A stretch of DNA of 64,000 nucleotides from Luteibacter rhizovicinus DSM 16549 (GTDB lineage: Bacteria; Pseudomonadota; Gammaproteobacteria; Xanthomonadales; Rhodanobacteraceae): assembly GCF_001887595.1 (NCBI RefSeq), contig NZ_CP017480.1, forward strand, positions 1,798,001-1,862,000, given 5' to 3'. This document shows positions 34,954-43,623 of the stretch, piece after piece. Below the pieces are notes generated by a model. That model did no database searches. It worked only from the letters and a program-made list of their open reading frames with translations, and had not been told where the DNA came from. The stretch's first letter is position 1. Each line of letters begins with the position of its first letter. The position numbers and the translations under genes were made by a program.

Positions 34954-35017
34954 CGGGCCGTCCTCGCCAGACCGCGCCGGCCACCTTCCCAACATTCCCT
35001 CAGTGGAGCTTCGAGCG

Positions 35018-35710
35018 ATGTCCGAGCAGACCGTCCGCGTTGTCCTTGTCCCCGGCGCCTGGGCCGATGGCTCCAGCTGGTCGAAGGTGATCGTCCTTCT
35101 CCGAAACGAAGGCATCGAGGCGGTCTCGGCACCGATCCCGCTGACGAGCCTGGCCGATGACGTCCAGGCGCTGGAGCGCACCCTCGACCGCGTCGCTGGG
35201 CCGGTCGTTCTCGTAGGCCACGTGTATGCAGGTGCGGTGATCGGCGAAGCTCGCCATCCCCAGGTGCGGGCGCTGGTCTATGTCGCGGCTCTTGCACCCG
35301 ATGAAGGTGAGACGGTCGCGGATGTCTTCTACCGAAACGAGCCGCATCCTCTTGCGCCGACGCTCGCGCCGGACAGTCACGGTCTGATCTGGCTGCCGCG
35401 TGACGCATTCGCGTCGGCGTTCGCACAGGACGCATCGCCCGAAGATCAGGCGTTAGCGATGGCGACCCAGCGTCCGATCTCGCCTGCGTGCATCACGGTG
35501 CCGGTCGGGCGTCCACGGTGGAAGGACATCCCTGCGTGGTACCTGCTGGCCGAGGAGGACCGCATGATTGTCGAGAAAACCCAGCGCTTCATGGCCGAAC
35601 GCATGCGTGCTCGCGTCCATGCCCTGCCGGTCGACCACACGCCGGGCGTCACGGCACCCGATGCCGTTGTCAGCGTGATCCTCGAAGCCGTTCGCGGCGT
35701 CATTCACTGA
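35018..35710 (+). CDS. Alpha/beta-hydrolase fold protein lacking the nucleophile Ser
   Basis: 230 residues, closely similar in layout to the hydrolase at 55045. The oxyanion segment LVPGAWADGSSWSKV and strand order are conserved, but the elbow reads GHVYAG (codon GTG) where the relative has GHSWGG, so the catalytic Ser is Val. The late His is retained in VDHTPGV. It may be inactive as an esterase, act as a binding protein, or use another mechanism. ATG 35018 is chosen for homology; ATG 35003 is in frame. The SDR gene follows 16 nt later. Confidence 0.85.
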   Translation: MSEQTVRVVLVPGAWADGSSWSKVIVLLRNEGIEAVSAPIPLTSLADDVQALERTLDRVAGPVVLVGHVYAGAVIGEARHPQVRALVYVAALAPDEGETVADVFYRNEPHPLAPTLAPDSHGLIWLPRDAFASAFAQDASPEDQALAMATQRPISPACITVPVGRPRWKDIPAWYLLAEEDRMIVEKTQRFMAERMRARVHALPVDHTPGVTAPDAVVSVILEAVRGVIH

Positions 35711-35726
35711 GAGCCGGAGCATTGCC

Positions 35727-36497
35727 ATGTCAAAGACAGTCGCCATTGTCACGGGAGCCAGCCAGGGTACCGGCCGATCCACGGCACTGCGCCTTGCGCG
35801 GGATTTCGGCGCGATCGTGCTGGTCGCGCGCAACAAGGAATCCCTGGAGTCGACGGCCTCCGACATTCGTCGGGACGGTGCGGAAGCACTTGTCATCGAC
35901 ATGGACCTCGGTGCACCAGCCTCGGCGAAAGCCGTGGTCGAGCAGACGCTGGCGACCTTCGGTCGCATCGACGCCCTGCTCAACATCGCCGGCGCGGTAC
36001 CGCAGATCGATCTGTTCGCGATGACTGATGAACAATGGGATGCGGGCATGGCGCTCAAGCTCCACGGGGCGCGTCGCCTGACGATCGAAGCGTGGCCGGC
36101 GCTGAAGGCGACTCACGGTTCGGTCGTCCTCATCTCGGGCAACTCCGCCGAGACGCCGAAGGCCCCCTATGCAGCCGTCGCCACGATCAACGCGGCTATC
36201 GTCGCGCTCGCCAAGGCCTTCTCGGATCGGGGAATCGCGGATGGCGTGCAGGTAAACAGTGTCTTGCCGGGTCCCGTCATGACGGGCCGCCGTCGTTCCT
36301 ATCTCGAGCATTGGGCGCCGTCACACGGCATGACGGTGGAAGAAGCCACCACGGCGTTCCCTCGCGAGGCAGGTATCGCTCGCTACGGTGAGCCGGAGGA
36401 GATTGCCGAACTCATGGCTTTCCTCGTGTCGCCGGGTGCGAAGTGGATGACGGGTTCGACGATCCGGATGGACGGTGGCGAAGTAAAGGCGACCTGA
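35727..36497 (+). CDS. SDR family protein with altered active site
   Basis: 256 residues. TGASQGTG and the C-terminal WMTGSTIRMDGG are typical of classical SDRs, but the usual N-N-A-G is NIAG and the catalytic Y-x-x-x-K reads YAAVA, so the Lys is missing; a Ser remains in LISGNS. Divergent SDRs of this kind exist, so the enzyme may still reduce a substrate with altered chemistry or may be only a binder. GGAGC precedes the ATG. It is co-directional with the hydrolase-like gene, probably one operon. Confidence 0.87.
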   Translation: MSKTVAIVTGASQGTGRSTALRLARDFGAIVLVARNKESLESTASDIRRDGAEALVIDMDLGAPASAKAVVEQTLATFGRIDALLNIAGAVPQIDLFAMTDEQWDAGMALKLHGARRLTIEAWPALKATHGSVVLISGNSAETPKAPYAAVATINAAIVALAKAFSDRGIADGVQVNSVLPGPVMTGRRRSYLEHWAPSHGMTVEEATTAFPREAGIARYGEPEEIAELMAFLVSPGAKWMTGSTIRMDGGEVKAT

Positions 36498-36520
36498 TCG
36501 TGGATCCAGAGCCGCCGCCG

Positions 36521-37645
36521 TCAGCCCTGCTTGAGCGGCGTGTACGTGGCCCGATAGCTGCGCGGGACGACGAACGGCATGATGAATCGACGCAGTCCAT
36601 AGGGCAGTCGCGCCGACTTCGACAGACGATCCGTCATAGCCTGCACATGCGCCACGCGTGGCTGGCGGGCTTGCTCGAAACGCTGGCCGACCACAGCCAT
36701 GTCGTCGGTGTCCGAGACGATGCCGGCGAGTGCGAGCGCATCTTCCATCGCCAGCGCCGCGCCTTCGGCCCACACCGGTGCCGTGGCGTGCGCCGCGTCA
36801 CCGAGAAGTACGACCCGACCTTCGCTCCAGCGGCTCAGGCGCACTTCCTCGATGGGCGAATGGTAGAGCGACTCCGGATGAGCGAGCGCCCAGGCGAGCG
36901 CTTTGCGCACGCGCTCGGGGAAGTCACGGAATGCCTGATCCAGCTGCCTAAGATCGTCGCCCGCGACATTCGGCGAACTCACGGCGACCCAGCCATAGAC
37001 CGTCGCATCGTCGATGGGAAGCAGCAGGATCGTGCCGTGCTCGCCCGTCCACACCGTCCAGCCATCGACGCCGGGATTGGGTGCCATGAAGCGCCAGCTG
37101 GCGGAAGCGATGTGAGCGGCAGAAGGCTGCGACGCGCCCATGACCGCCTGGCGCACCGTGGAGCGCACGCCATCGGCGCCGACTAGCAGGCGTGTGGAGA
37201 GTTGCTCATCGTTGTCGAGACGGACATGGACGGTCGAAGGATCTTGCTGGACCGAGGCGATGGCGCGATCCGACCGGAGTTCGGAACCCTCCATGCCGTT
37301 GCCGAGCATCGCCATCAGGTCGGCGCGACGCACCGCGCGCGGGCGGTGCGTCGCGCCCCAGAAGCTGTCTTCGTCGATCGCGGCAAGCAGGCGATCGTCG
37401 CGCGAACGGTACTCACGCTTGCGCACCGGGTGTCCCAGCCGCGCGATCTGTGCGCTGAGGCCGAGCTGCTCGAGTGCCGCGATGGCGTTGCCGGGAAGAT
37501 TGATGGCAAGACCGCCATCGGCCGCCACGGGCCGGCGCTCGACCACGAGGGACGCGATGTCGCGTTGTTTCAAGGCGCGCCAGGTGGCGAGGCCGGCGAT
37601 ACCGCCGCCGGCGATGACGATGCGCTGCGAATCTTCGACTGCCAT
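36521..37645 (-). CDS. FAD-dependent monooxygenase
   Basis: 374 residues of the PHBH-like class. IAGGGIAGLATWRAL binds FAD, LLVGADGVRSTVRQ is the DG motif and LLGDAAHATAPVWAEGAALA the GD motif. Compared with aromatic hydroxylases the last motif has AEGAALAMED, as in salicylate or zeaxanthin-type enzymes. It starts 31 nt after the stop of the next FAD hydroxylase gene on the same strand, so the two are probably co-transcribed. Confidence 0.9.
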   Translation of the reverse strand: MAVEDSQRIVIAGGGIAGLATWRALKQRDIASLVVERRPVAADGGLAINLPGNAIAALEQLGLSAQIARLGHPVRKREYRSRDDRLLAAIDEDSFWGATHRPRAVRRADLMAMLGNGMEGSELRSDRAIASVQQDPSTVHVRLDNDEQLSTRLLVGADGVRSTVRQAVMGASQPSAAHIASASWRFMAPNPGVDGWTVWTGEHGTILLLPIDDATVYGWVAVSSPNVAGDDLRQLDQAFRDFPERVRKALAWALAHPESLYHSPIEEVRLSRWSEGRVVLLGDAAHATAPVWAEGAALAMEDALALAGIVSDTDDMAVVGQRFEQARQPRVAHVQAMTDRLSKSARLPYGLRRFIMPFVVPRSYRATYTPLKQG

Positions 37646-37675
37646 GACACACGCCCTTCTATCTGCAATCGCCGA

Positions 37676-39205
37676 TTATGCCTCGCCGAACCATCGCGAC
37701 ACGTTACAAATCACGTCATCGGGAATCGCTTCTTCATCGGTCGCCCACGCAACGATGCCATCGGGTCGCACGAGCAGGGCGCGCAATCCCAGTCGATCGT
37801 TGACGTTGTTGGTATTGCTGCCGATGTACTCGACGCGATCGCCGAACTTCGCAAAGTCCTGCAGCGGTGCATGCGGGTCGAAGTCGAGGAAAAAGCCCTT
37901 GCCACTCCTGAGGTGTTCGTTCAGTCGGGTTCCATCCGCCAGCTCGACATCGGGGACGCTACGTCCTACCAGCGGATGATCGGATCCCAGGTCACAGCGG
38001 AGCGTCACCCCCGAGACGCGCCCCGCGAAATACGTCGCCCCATCACGCGTGTCGATCAGGTCGCGGACGATGGCTTCGAGTGCACGCGAACTCCGGCTCG
38101 GCCGCATCAGCGCCACCTGCGCGCGTGACCAATCCAGCACGCTCGCACCGACAGGATGTCGTTCTGCCGTGTAGGTATCCAGCAATCCCTCAGGTGCATC
38201 GCCTCGCAGCGTCGCGGCCAGCTTCCAACCGAGATTCATGGCGTCGCCGAGTCCAAGATTCAGGCCCTGACCGCCAAGAGGGGAGTGAATGTGTGCGGCG
38301 TCACCGGCGAGCAACACGCGTCCACGGCGATACGACGTCGCCTGGAAGGCGCGGTCGGTCCATGTCGTCGCCAGCCGAAGTGCCGTTACCGTGACGTCCG
38401 TCCCCGAGACGCGCCGAAGCACTCCCTGCACGTGTTCGAGCGAGATCGGCTGCATCCGGTGACACGCGCCGCCATCGAACTCGACCATCGCGACCGTTCC
38501 AGGCGCGCCGTAGGTGTACATCCCCGTCGGCGTGTAGTGGCGGCCGGGCCGAAGCGCATGCGGCTCGGCCAGCTCGACATCCACGGAGTAGCCGGTGAAT
38601 TCCGGATCGGTACCGACGACGTCGAAACCGCCGGCCTTGCGCACCGTGCTGCGGCCGCCATCGCAACCGACGAGCCAACGCCCGCGAAACACGTCACCCG
38701 CCGCGGTGACGTGCACGCCCTCATCGTCCTGGTCGAGACCATCGACGCCAGCGCCGCGCCGGACATCTGCGCCCATCGCCACCGCCCGCGCCTCGAGCGT
38801 GAGCTCCAGGGACTCCATGGTGACCATCATGCTGGTGGCGGCCGCACCCGGCAGGCGCCAGGGCCACGCCGAGCGGTCGACCTGGTCCTCGTAGAACGAA
38901 ATGCCGGCGAAATGGCCGGCCGGGCGTCGAGGCTGGTCCATCCAATGGGCGGCGCCCGCCGCGCCGGGACCGACGCCGTCTCGCCCCGGCTGGCGTGCCG
39001 CGATCTCATCCAGCATGCCGCGACGGTCGAATCCGTCGATCGACGGCGCGGAAAGGCCGCGCATGCCAAAGGGCAGGCGTTTCAGGGGAGACCGCGGATC
39101 GGCCTGCGCTTCCAGCACCAGCACGGAGCGTCCCGCCAGGCGCAATTCGCAGGCCAGGAACAGGCCGACCGGGCCCGCGCCGGCCACCACAACGTCGTAG
39201 ATCAA
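37676..39205 (-). CDS. FAD-dependent aromatic hydroxylase (RdmE/PgaE type)
   Basis: 509 residues, full length for the polyketide or phenol hydroxylase group with three parts: FAD domain (VAGAGPVGLFLACEL; GDAAHIHSPLGGQGLNLGLGD), substrate domain, and a C-terminal thioredoxin-like domain (about 400-509, with GLRALLVRPDGIVAW). The start is TTG 39205 with GAGGATATC at good spacing. It is divergent from a TetR regulator with a palindrome between them, which suggests induction by its aromatic substrate. Confidence 0.92.
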   Translation of the reverse strand: MIYDVVVAGAGPVGLFLACELRLAGRSVLVLEAQADPRSPLKRLPFGMRGLSAPSIDGFDRRGMLDEIAARQPGRDGVGPGAAGAAHWMDQPRRPAGHFAGISFYEDQVDRSAWPWRLPGAAATSMMVTMESLELTLEARAVAMGADVRRGAGVDGLDQDDEGVHVTAAGDVFRGRWLVGCDGGRSTVRKAGGFDVVGTDPEFTGYSVDVELAEPHALRPGRHYTPTGMYTYGAPGTVAMVEFDGGACHRMQPISLEHVQGVLRRVSGTDVTVTALRLATTWTDRAFQATSYRRGRVLLAGDAAHIHSPLGGQGLNLGLGDAMNLGWKLAATLRGDAPEGLLDTYTAERHPVGASVLDWSRAQVALMRPSRSSRALEAIVRDLIDTRDGATYFAGRVSGVTLRCDLGSDHPLVGRSVPDVELADGTRLNEHLRSGKGFFLDFDPHAPLQDFAKFGDRVEYIGSNTNNVNDRLGLRALLVRPDGIVAWATDEEAIPDDVICNVSRWFGEA

Positions 39206-39250
39206 GGCGATATCCTCGGGCCGGTGGCAGGCGCGCCACCCTCCAAATAG

Positions 39251-39265
39251 TTACACTGGGTGTAA
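39251..39265. promoter_or_regulatory. Palindromic operator candidate for the TetR regulator
   Basis: TTACACTGGGTGTAA is a perfect inverted repeat, 6-bp arms with a 3-bp spacer. It sits in the 83-bp divergent gap between the FAD hydroxylase (start 39205) and the TetR gene (start 39289), 23 bp before the latter's ATG, where binding could block both genes. Confidence 0.65.
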
Positions 39266-39288
39266 GTTTCTACAAGGCACAGGGACAG

Positions 39289-39915
39289 ATGTCAAAACCG
39301 GACGGGCTTCGGAACCAGAAAAAAGCGGAGACGCGCCAGGCGATATCCCACGTCGCCACACGCCTGTTCATCGAGCGCGGCTTCGACAACGTCTCGGTCG
39401 CCGAGGTGGCGCGCGAGGCCGGGGTGGCCCGGAAAACGGTATTCAACTACTTCCTGCGCAAGGAGGACCTGATCTTCGACCGCGAGGAAGAGGTTCGGGC
39501 CCTGGTGCGCGACGCGATCGCGGGACGCGGAGCGCAGTCCCCGGTGCGTGCGTTCGAAGCTGCCATGCGAGCCCTTGTGGACACGGGCCATCCGATCTTC
39601 CAGATGTCCGCCCGGCCGATTCAGTTCTGGCGAACCGTCGTGGTGAGTCCGTCGCTCACGACCTATGCGCGCGAGTTGCGGGTGACGCTGGGCGACGATC
39701 TCGCTGCGATGCTTGCCGATGCGCTGGGCCGGCCTCCCACCGATTCCGACGCGCGCCTCGCCGCGAGCATGCTGGTTTCCACCCTCGTGGTGGCGTATGG
39801 CGACGCGCTTCGTGCCTTTCGGGAGGGGCAGGATCCGGTGGCGGCGTTCGTGAGAGTGATGGAGCAGGGTTTCAAAGGCGTCGATGCCGCCCTCGCGCGG
39901 ACACCTTATGTGTGA
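39289..39915 (+). CDS. TetR family regulator
   Basis: 208 residues. N-terminal HTH: FIERGFDNVSVAEVAREAGV, then ARKTVFNYFLRKEDLIFDRE, matching the TetR signature. The C-terminal ligand domain (about 75-205) is the MftR/actinorhodin-like type by general pattern. AGGGACAG precedes the ATG. As the divergent neighbour of the aromatic hydroxylase it is probably its repressor. Confidence 0.92.
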   Translation: MSKPDGLRNQKKAETRQAISHVATRLFIERGFDNVSVAEVAREAGVARKTVFNYFLRKEDLIFDREEEVRALVRDAIAGRGAQSPVRAFEAAMRALVDTGHPIFQMSARPIQFWRTVVVSPSLTTYARELRVTLGDDLAAMLADALGRPPTDSDARLAASMLVSTLVVAYGDALRAFREGQDPVAAFVRVMEQGFKGVDAALARTPYV

Positions 39916-40002
39916 GATGTCGAACGACACGACGCTCGTTCGACGGGATAGGTAAGGCAAGGCAACCCGCCCGCCCGAAGGCTGATTCAGGAGACGTGCG
40001 CC

Positions 40003-40644
40003 ATGACCATTACAATCACCGCATTCGAACATTCACCCGACGGTGGCAAGGGGCTCTCGCGTGACACCCGCGTCCGTTGGGCGCTGGAAGAAGTGGGGCA
40101 GCCGTATAACGTTCGCCCTCTTTCGTTCGAAGCGCTGAAGCAGTCCGCGCATGTGTGCATGAATCCCTTCGGACAGATCCCGACCTACGAGGAAGGCGAT
40201 CTGTGCCTGTTCGAAAGCGGCGCCATCGTCTTCCACATCGCGGAACACTACGCGGGGCTGTTACCGAGCGATGGGAATGCACGCGCCCGGGCGATCATGT
40301 GGATGTTCGCCGCGCTCAATTCCGTCGAGCCATCGATTCTTGAAATCGTCGTCGTCAAGTTCGCGGAAGGCGACAAGCCCTGGTCGAAAGAGCGGATGCC
40401 CCTGGTCTTCGATCGTATCCGCCAGCGACTTCGTCCGCTCTCTGCCCGTCTGGGCGACGCCGAATGGCTCGATGGCGAGTTCAGCGCGGGCGACCTGATC
40501 ATGGTGTCCGTGCTGCTCCGGTTGCGCATGTCGGGCATTCTGGACGAGTTCCCCAATCTGGCCGCCTACGTAGCGCGTGGCGAGGCGCGGCCGGCGTACC
40601 AGCGGGCCTTCGCCGCCCAACTGGCGCAAGCAACGGGTACTTAG
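40003..40644 (+). CDS. Glutathione S-transferase family protein
   Basis: 213 residues. Thioredoxin-like domain with SPDGGKGLSRDTRVRWALEE, NPFGQIPTYEEGDLCLFESGA (cis-Pro and E-S-G loop) and an all-helical C-terminal domain with FSAGDLIMVSVLL. The Ser in LSRD is the likely glutathione-activating residue, as in the beta- and theta-like groups. CAGGAGACG precedes the ATG. Its stop overlaps the convergent DoxX gene's stop by three bases. Confidence 0.88.
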   Translation: MTITITAFEHSPDGGKGLSRDTRVRWALEEVGQPYNVRPLSFEALKQSAHVCMNPFGQIPTYEEGDLCLFESGAIVFHIAEHYAGLLPSDGNARARAIMWMFAALNSVEPSILEIVVVKFAEGDKPWSKERMPLVFDRIRQRLRPLSARLGDAEWLDGEFSAGDLIMVSVLLRLRMSGILDEFPNLAAYVARGEARPAYQRAFAAQLAQATGT

Positions 40645-41114
40645 GAGGCTCGGTAGTTATCCAGCGCCCAAGGCCCGGCGCCACCGAGGCATAAGGCAAG
40701 CAGGGCCGCCGCATAAAGCACGTCCGTTTCGTAACCCGGTTGACCGAAGTGCGCACCCGCCGCGTCATACGACAGCAACTTGATGGAACTGAATCCGTTC
40801 GGCAGATGCGCTGTCACCGTTGCGACCAGAAGCACGACGAGCATCGGCAACGCCGCCACCGGAATGAACGCCCCCAGCAGGACCAACAATCCGCCGACGA
40901 CCTCGATACCTATCGTGGCCCAGCCGAGCACATCCGCGAACGGCATCCCCATCGCGTGGAGGATCGCGATGAAGGCATCGGGGCCGCGGGCGAGCTTCGC
41001 GTAGCCGTGTTCCACGAAGCCCAGGCCGACGATCAGTCGAAGGGGCACGGCGTGCCAACCGGGCGGTAACGTCCACGGCGCGGTGGTGAGTCGTGAAAGC
41101 AAGGATCGGTTCAT
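40641..41114 (-). CDS. DoxX family membrane protein
   Basis: 157 residues with four membrane segments (about 23-42, 60-82, 88-108 and 132-150). LRLIVGLGFVEHGYAKL and LGWATIGIEVVGGLLVLLG are characteristic of the DoxX/SURF4-like family, inner-membrane proteins connected with quinone or thiol redox stress. The next gene upstream, a small secreted protein, ends with its own terminator, so DoxX likely has its own promoter in the gap. Confidence 0.9.
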   Translation of the reverse strand: MNRSLLSRLTTAPWTLPPGWHAVPLRLIVGLGFVEHGYAKLARGPDAFIAILHAMGMPFADVLGWATIGIEVVGGLLVLLGAFIPVAALPMLVVLLVATVTAHLPNGFSSIKLLSYDAAGAHFGQPGYETDVLYAAALLALCLGGAGPWALDNYRAS

Positions 41115-41201
41115 GCGGGGTAGTTCGTGACAACGGTGATATCGGTTACACCGCCATCGAGCGATCAGCCGTAGCCTCTCACTGAGTCACTCCCCAGGAA
41201 G

Positions 41202-41233
41202 AAAAAGGTGGCCGCGCCCTGCACGCGGCCACC
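41202..41233 (-). terminator. Rho-independent terminator of the small secreted protein gene
   Basis: Read on the minus strand, a 10-bp perfect stem (GGTGGCCGCG / CGCGGCCACC, 41207-41216 with 41224-41233) with a 7-nt loop is followed by TTTTT (41202-41206). It lies 11 bp past the stop of the gene at 41245. Confidence 0.9.
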
Positions 41234-41244
41234 CATCTCCCCGC

Positions 41245-41541
41245 TTACTTACCTTCGGGAACGAGGTTAGCGAGCTTGCCCTTCTTGTCGAACTGGCAGG
41301 TGAAGTTCTTCTTGCCGTCCATGCCTGCGTCAGCGACGCCGGCGATGGAGTAGCCGGAGCCCGACTCGGCAGCCTGGATCGGCTGGAGTTGGATGTAGTC
41401 GTTCTTGACGTCGTACTTCTTTGCCGCGGCATCCAGGCAGCGGGTGGTCAGCTTGCCCGGGTCGGGACGGTCGGATGCGAAGGCGTTCGAGGCCAGGATC
41501 AGGCCGAGGGAACCGGCCAGCAGCAGGGCGGAATGGCGCAT
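41245..41541 (-). CDS. Small secreted protein, 98 aa
   Basis: A signal peptide (LLLAGSLGLILASNAFA) precedes a mature protein of about 75 residues with two Cys (TTRCLDAAAKKY and NFTCQFDKKGK), likely joined by a disulfide. The pattern of one helix and three strands ending KGKLANLVPEGK resembles small periplasmic proteins of unknown function (DUF2790- or YajI-like). It has its own terminator and a 178-bp upstream region, so it is probably monocistronic. Confidence 0.75.
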   Translation of the reverse strand: MRHSALLLAGSLGLILASNAFASDRPDPGKLTTRCLDAAAKKYDVKNDYIQLQPIQAAESGSGYSIAGVADAGMDGKKNFTCQFDKKGKLANLVPEGK

Positions 41542-41719
41542 GGGTCTATCTCCGTACGAGGCACGAGGCCGGGGTTATTGCCGGATCGAGTGTGCCTTTC
41601 AATTCCTTGCGGCAGGATGAATTGGGCCGGCCGGGCATGGAGGGAGGCCTCACCCCCGCCCTGGCTTCCGGCTCGCCTTCTCTTGAAACATGAACAAAAG
41701 CAGTGACATAGCTCTCAGG
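41542..41719. other. Intergenic gap between AraC and secreted-protein genes
   Basis: 178 bp with no open frame of family type. It must contain the promoter of the leftward small secreted protein gene; a CTCAGGTCAATG-like stretch near the AraC stop is the only feature and has no clear meaning. Confidence 0.4.
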
Positions 41720-42652
41720 TCAATGCGACGAAACAAAGGGCGAGGGCGTCAGCGCCGCCGGCATGGCGAAGTTCCGCTTCATGCGTTCCACCTCTTCCAC
41801 CGGCGGTCTTCCGAACAAACGCCTGAATTCCCGGCTGAATTGCGACGCGCTCTCGTAGCCGACGGCAGCGGCTGCGGCGGCAGCGGTGGTGTGCTGGCGA
41901 AGCATCATCAACCGCGCCTGGTGCAGGCGAGTCGATTGCACGTAGCGCATCGGCGAGGTGCCTGTCATCGCACGGAAGTGTGCGTGGAAGGTGGGTGCGC
42001 TCATCGCCGCTTCGCTTGCCAGTTCGTCGATGCTGAGCGATTCCCCATAACGGCTATGGATCATCCGGATCGCGCGCGCGACCATCCCGAACTTGCCTTG
42101 CTGCGCCAACGCCGCGCGTAACGACCCACCCTGCGCACCGGAGAGGATCCGGTAATAGATCTCGCGTACGAGTGCCGCGCCGAGCAGCTCGCCTTCCGGC
42201 GGGCTCGCCAGCGCCTCGAGCAGGCGCAGTACCGATGCCGCCAGCGCGTCTTCCATGGGCGAGGCATACAGTCCGCGCGGAGCCGCCGCCGATGCGCCGT
42301 GGTGCTCGTCAATCTGCAGGCAGAGTTCGGCGGCCATCGCATGATCGAGACGGAAATTGATCGCCAGCAACGGTTCCTCTGCCGTGGCGTCCGTCTCCAT
42401 GGTGAAGGGGACGGGCACGGACACCACGAGGTAGTGCTGCTCGTCGTAGACGAAAACCTCGTCGCCCAGGAGGCCGCGCTTGCGTCCCTGCACGACGATG
42501 ACGATGCCGGGCTCATAGAGCACGGGCGTACGGCTCAACGGTCGGTCGGCACGAAGTAGGCGCACGTCCGGCAACGGCGTCAGGGTGTAGCCCTCCGCCG
42601 GCGCGAGGGCGCGGAGGAGACCGATCATGCGGCGGCGGACGAGCGTATCCAT
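41720..42652 (-). CDS. AraC family regulator (AraC_N type)
   Basis: 310 residues. The N-terminal AraC_N domain (VLYEPGIVIVVQGRKRGLLG, YDEQHYLVVSVPVPF) and the C-terminal double HTH (LSIDELASEAAMSAPTFHAHF; AAAAVGYESASQFSREFRRLFGR) are both complete. Members typically control an adjacent SDR or alcohol dehydrogenase, which is what lies divergently at 42789. The start codon overlaps no other gene. Confidence 0.92.
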   Translation of the reverse strand: MDTLVRRRMIGLLRALAPAEGYTLTPLPDVRLLRADRPLSRTPVLYEPGIVIVVQGRKRGLLGDEVFVYDEQHYLVVSVPVPFTMETDATAEEPLLAINFRLDHAMAAELCLQIDEHHGASAAAPRGLYASPMEDALAASVLRLLEALASPPEGELLGAALVREIYYRILSGAQGGSLRAALAQQGKFGMVARAIRMIHSRYGESLSIDELASEAAMSAPTFHAHFRAMTGTSPMRYVQSTRLHQARLMMLRQHTTAAAAAAAVGYESASQFSREFRRLFGRPPVEEVERMKRNFAMPAALTPSPFVSSH

Positions 42653-42788
42653 GCGTCCACTCTCCAGCTTCAGAGGCGCCTCTGCAAGCGCTACTCATAG
42701 GATCAGGCAATTACGCCATATGACAGGCCATGGGGCCCAACGCACCGGAAGCCTACGATGGCCACCTGTCCAGACCAGGAGGCTATCC

Positions 42789-43619
42789 ATGAGCAGCAAG
42801 ACCCTTTTCATCACCGGCGTCAGCAGTGGCTTCGGCCTGGCATTGTCCCGGGAGGCCTTGTCCGTCGGCCATCGAGTGATCGGCACCGTTCGCAACGAGG
42901 AAGCACGCCGTGCCTTCGAGGCGCTGCACGAAGATCACGCGAACGCCATCCTGCTGGACGTTACCGACATTGATGCGATTCCGACCGCGGTTGCCGATGC
43001 GGAGACGCGCTTCGGTCCGGTCGACGTGCTCGTGAACAACGCGGGATACGGTCACGAAGGCATCTTCGAGGAGTCGCCGCTCGACGAGATGCGTCGCCAG
43101 TTCGAGGTGAACGTGTTCGGCGCCGTGGCGGTCACCCAGGCCTTCGTGCCGCGATTCCGTGAGCGTCGCCGCGGACACATCGTCAATATCACCTCGATGG
43201 GCGGCTTCATCACGATGCCCGGGATCGCGTACTACTGCGGCAGCAAGTTCGCGCTCGAGGGCATCAGCGAGGTGCTCAGCAAGGAGCTGAAGCCGTTCGG
43301 CGTACACGTCACCGCCGTCGCGCCGGGCAGCTTTCGTACGGATTGGGCAGGACGGTCGATGCAGCGCTCGCCGCGTAGCATCGCCGACTACGACGCCATC
43401 TTCGATCCGATCCGTAAGGCGCGGGAAGAGAAGAGTGGCAAGCAGCTCGGCGATCCGGCAAAGGCAGCGAAGGCCATCCTGACCCTGGTCAGCCTGCCCG
43501 AGCCGCCGGCGCATCTTCTGCTCGGCAGCGATGCGCTGACTCTCGTGCGCGAAAAACTCGTCGCCATGGTGGCTGATATCGACACATGGGAGATCCTGAC
43601 GCGATCGACCGACGGCTGA
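42789..43619 (+). CDS. SDR family oxidoreductase
   Basis: 276 residues. TGVSSGFG cofactor loop, NNAGYGHEG, Ser in NITSMGGF and YYCGSK with complete catalytic Y-x-x-x-K. This long-tailed type with a C-terminal PAKAAKAILTLVSLPEPPAH is common among NADP-dependent reductases of ketones or aldehydes. The 43-residue open extension to 42627 overlaps the divergent AraC gene and is not used; CCAGGAGG supports 42789. Confidence 0.93.
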   Translation: MSSKTLFITGVSSGFGLALSREALSVGHRVIGTVRNEEARRAFEALHEDHANAILLDVTDIDAIPTAVADAETRFGPVDVLVNNAGYGHEGIFEESPLDEMRRQFEVNVFGAVAVTQAFVPRFRERRRGHIVNITSMGGFITMPGIAYYCGSKFALEGISEVLSKELKPFGVHVTAVAPGSFRTDWAGRSMQRSPRSIADYDAIFDPIRKAREEKSGKQLGDPAKAAKAILTLVSLPEPPAHLLLGSDALTLVREKLVAMVADIDTWEILTRSTDG

Positions 43620-43623
43620 CGCG

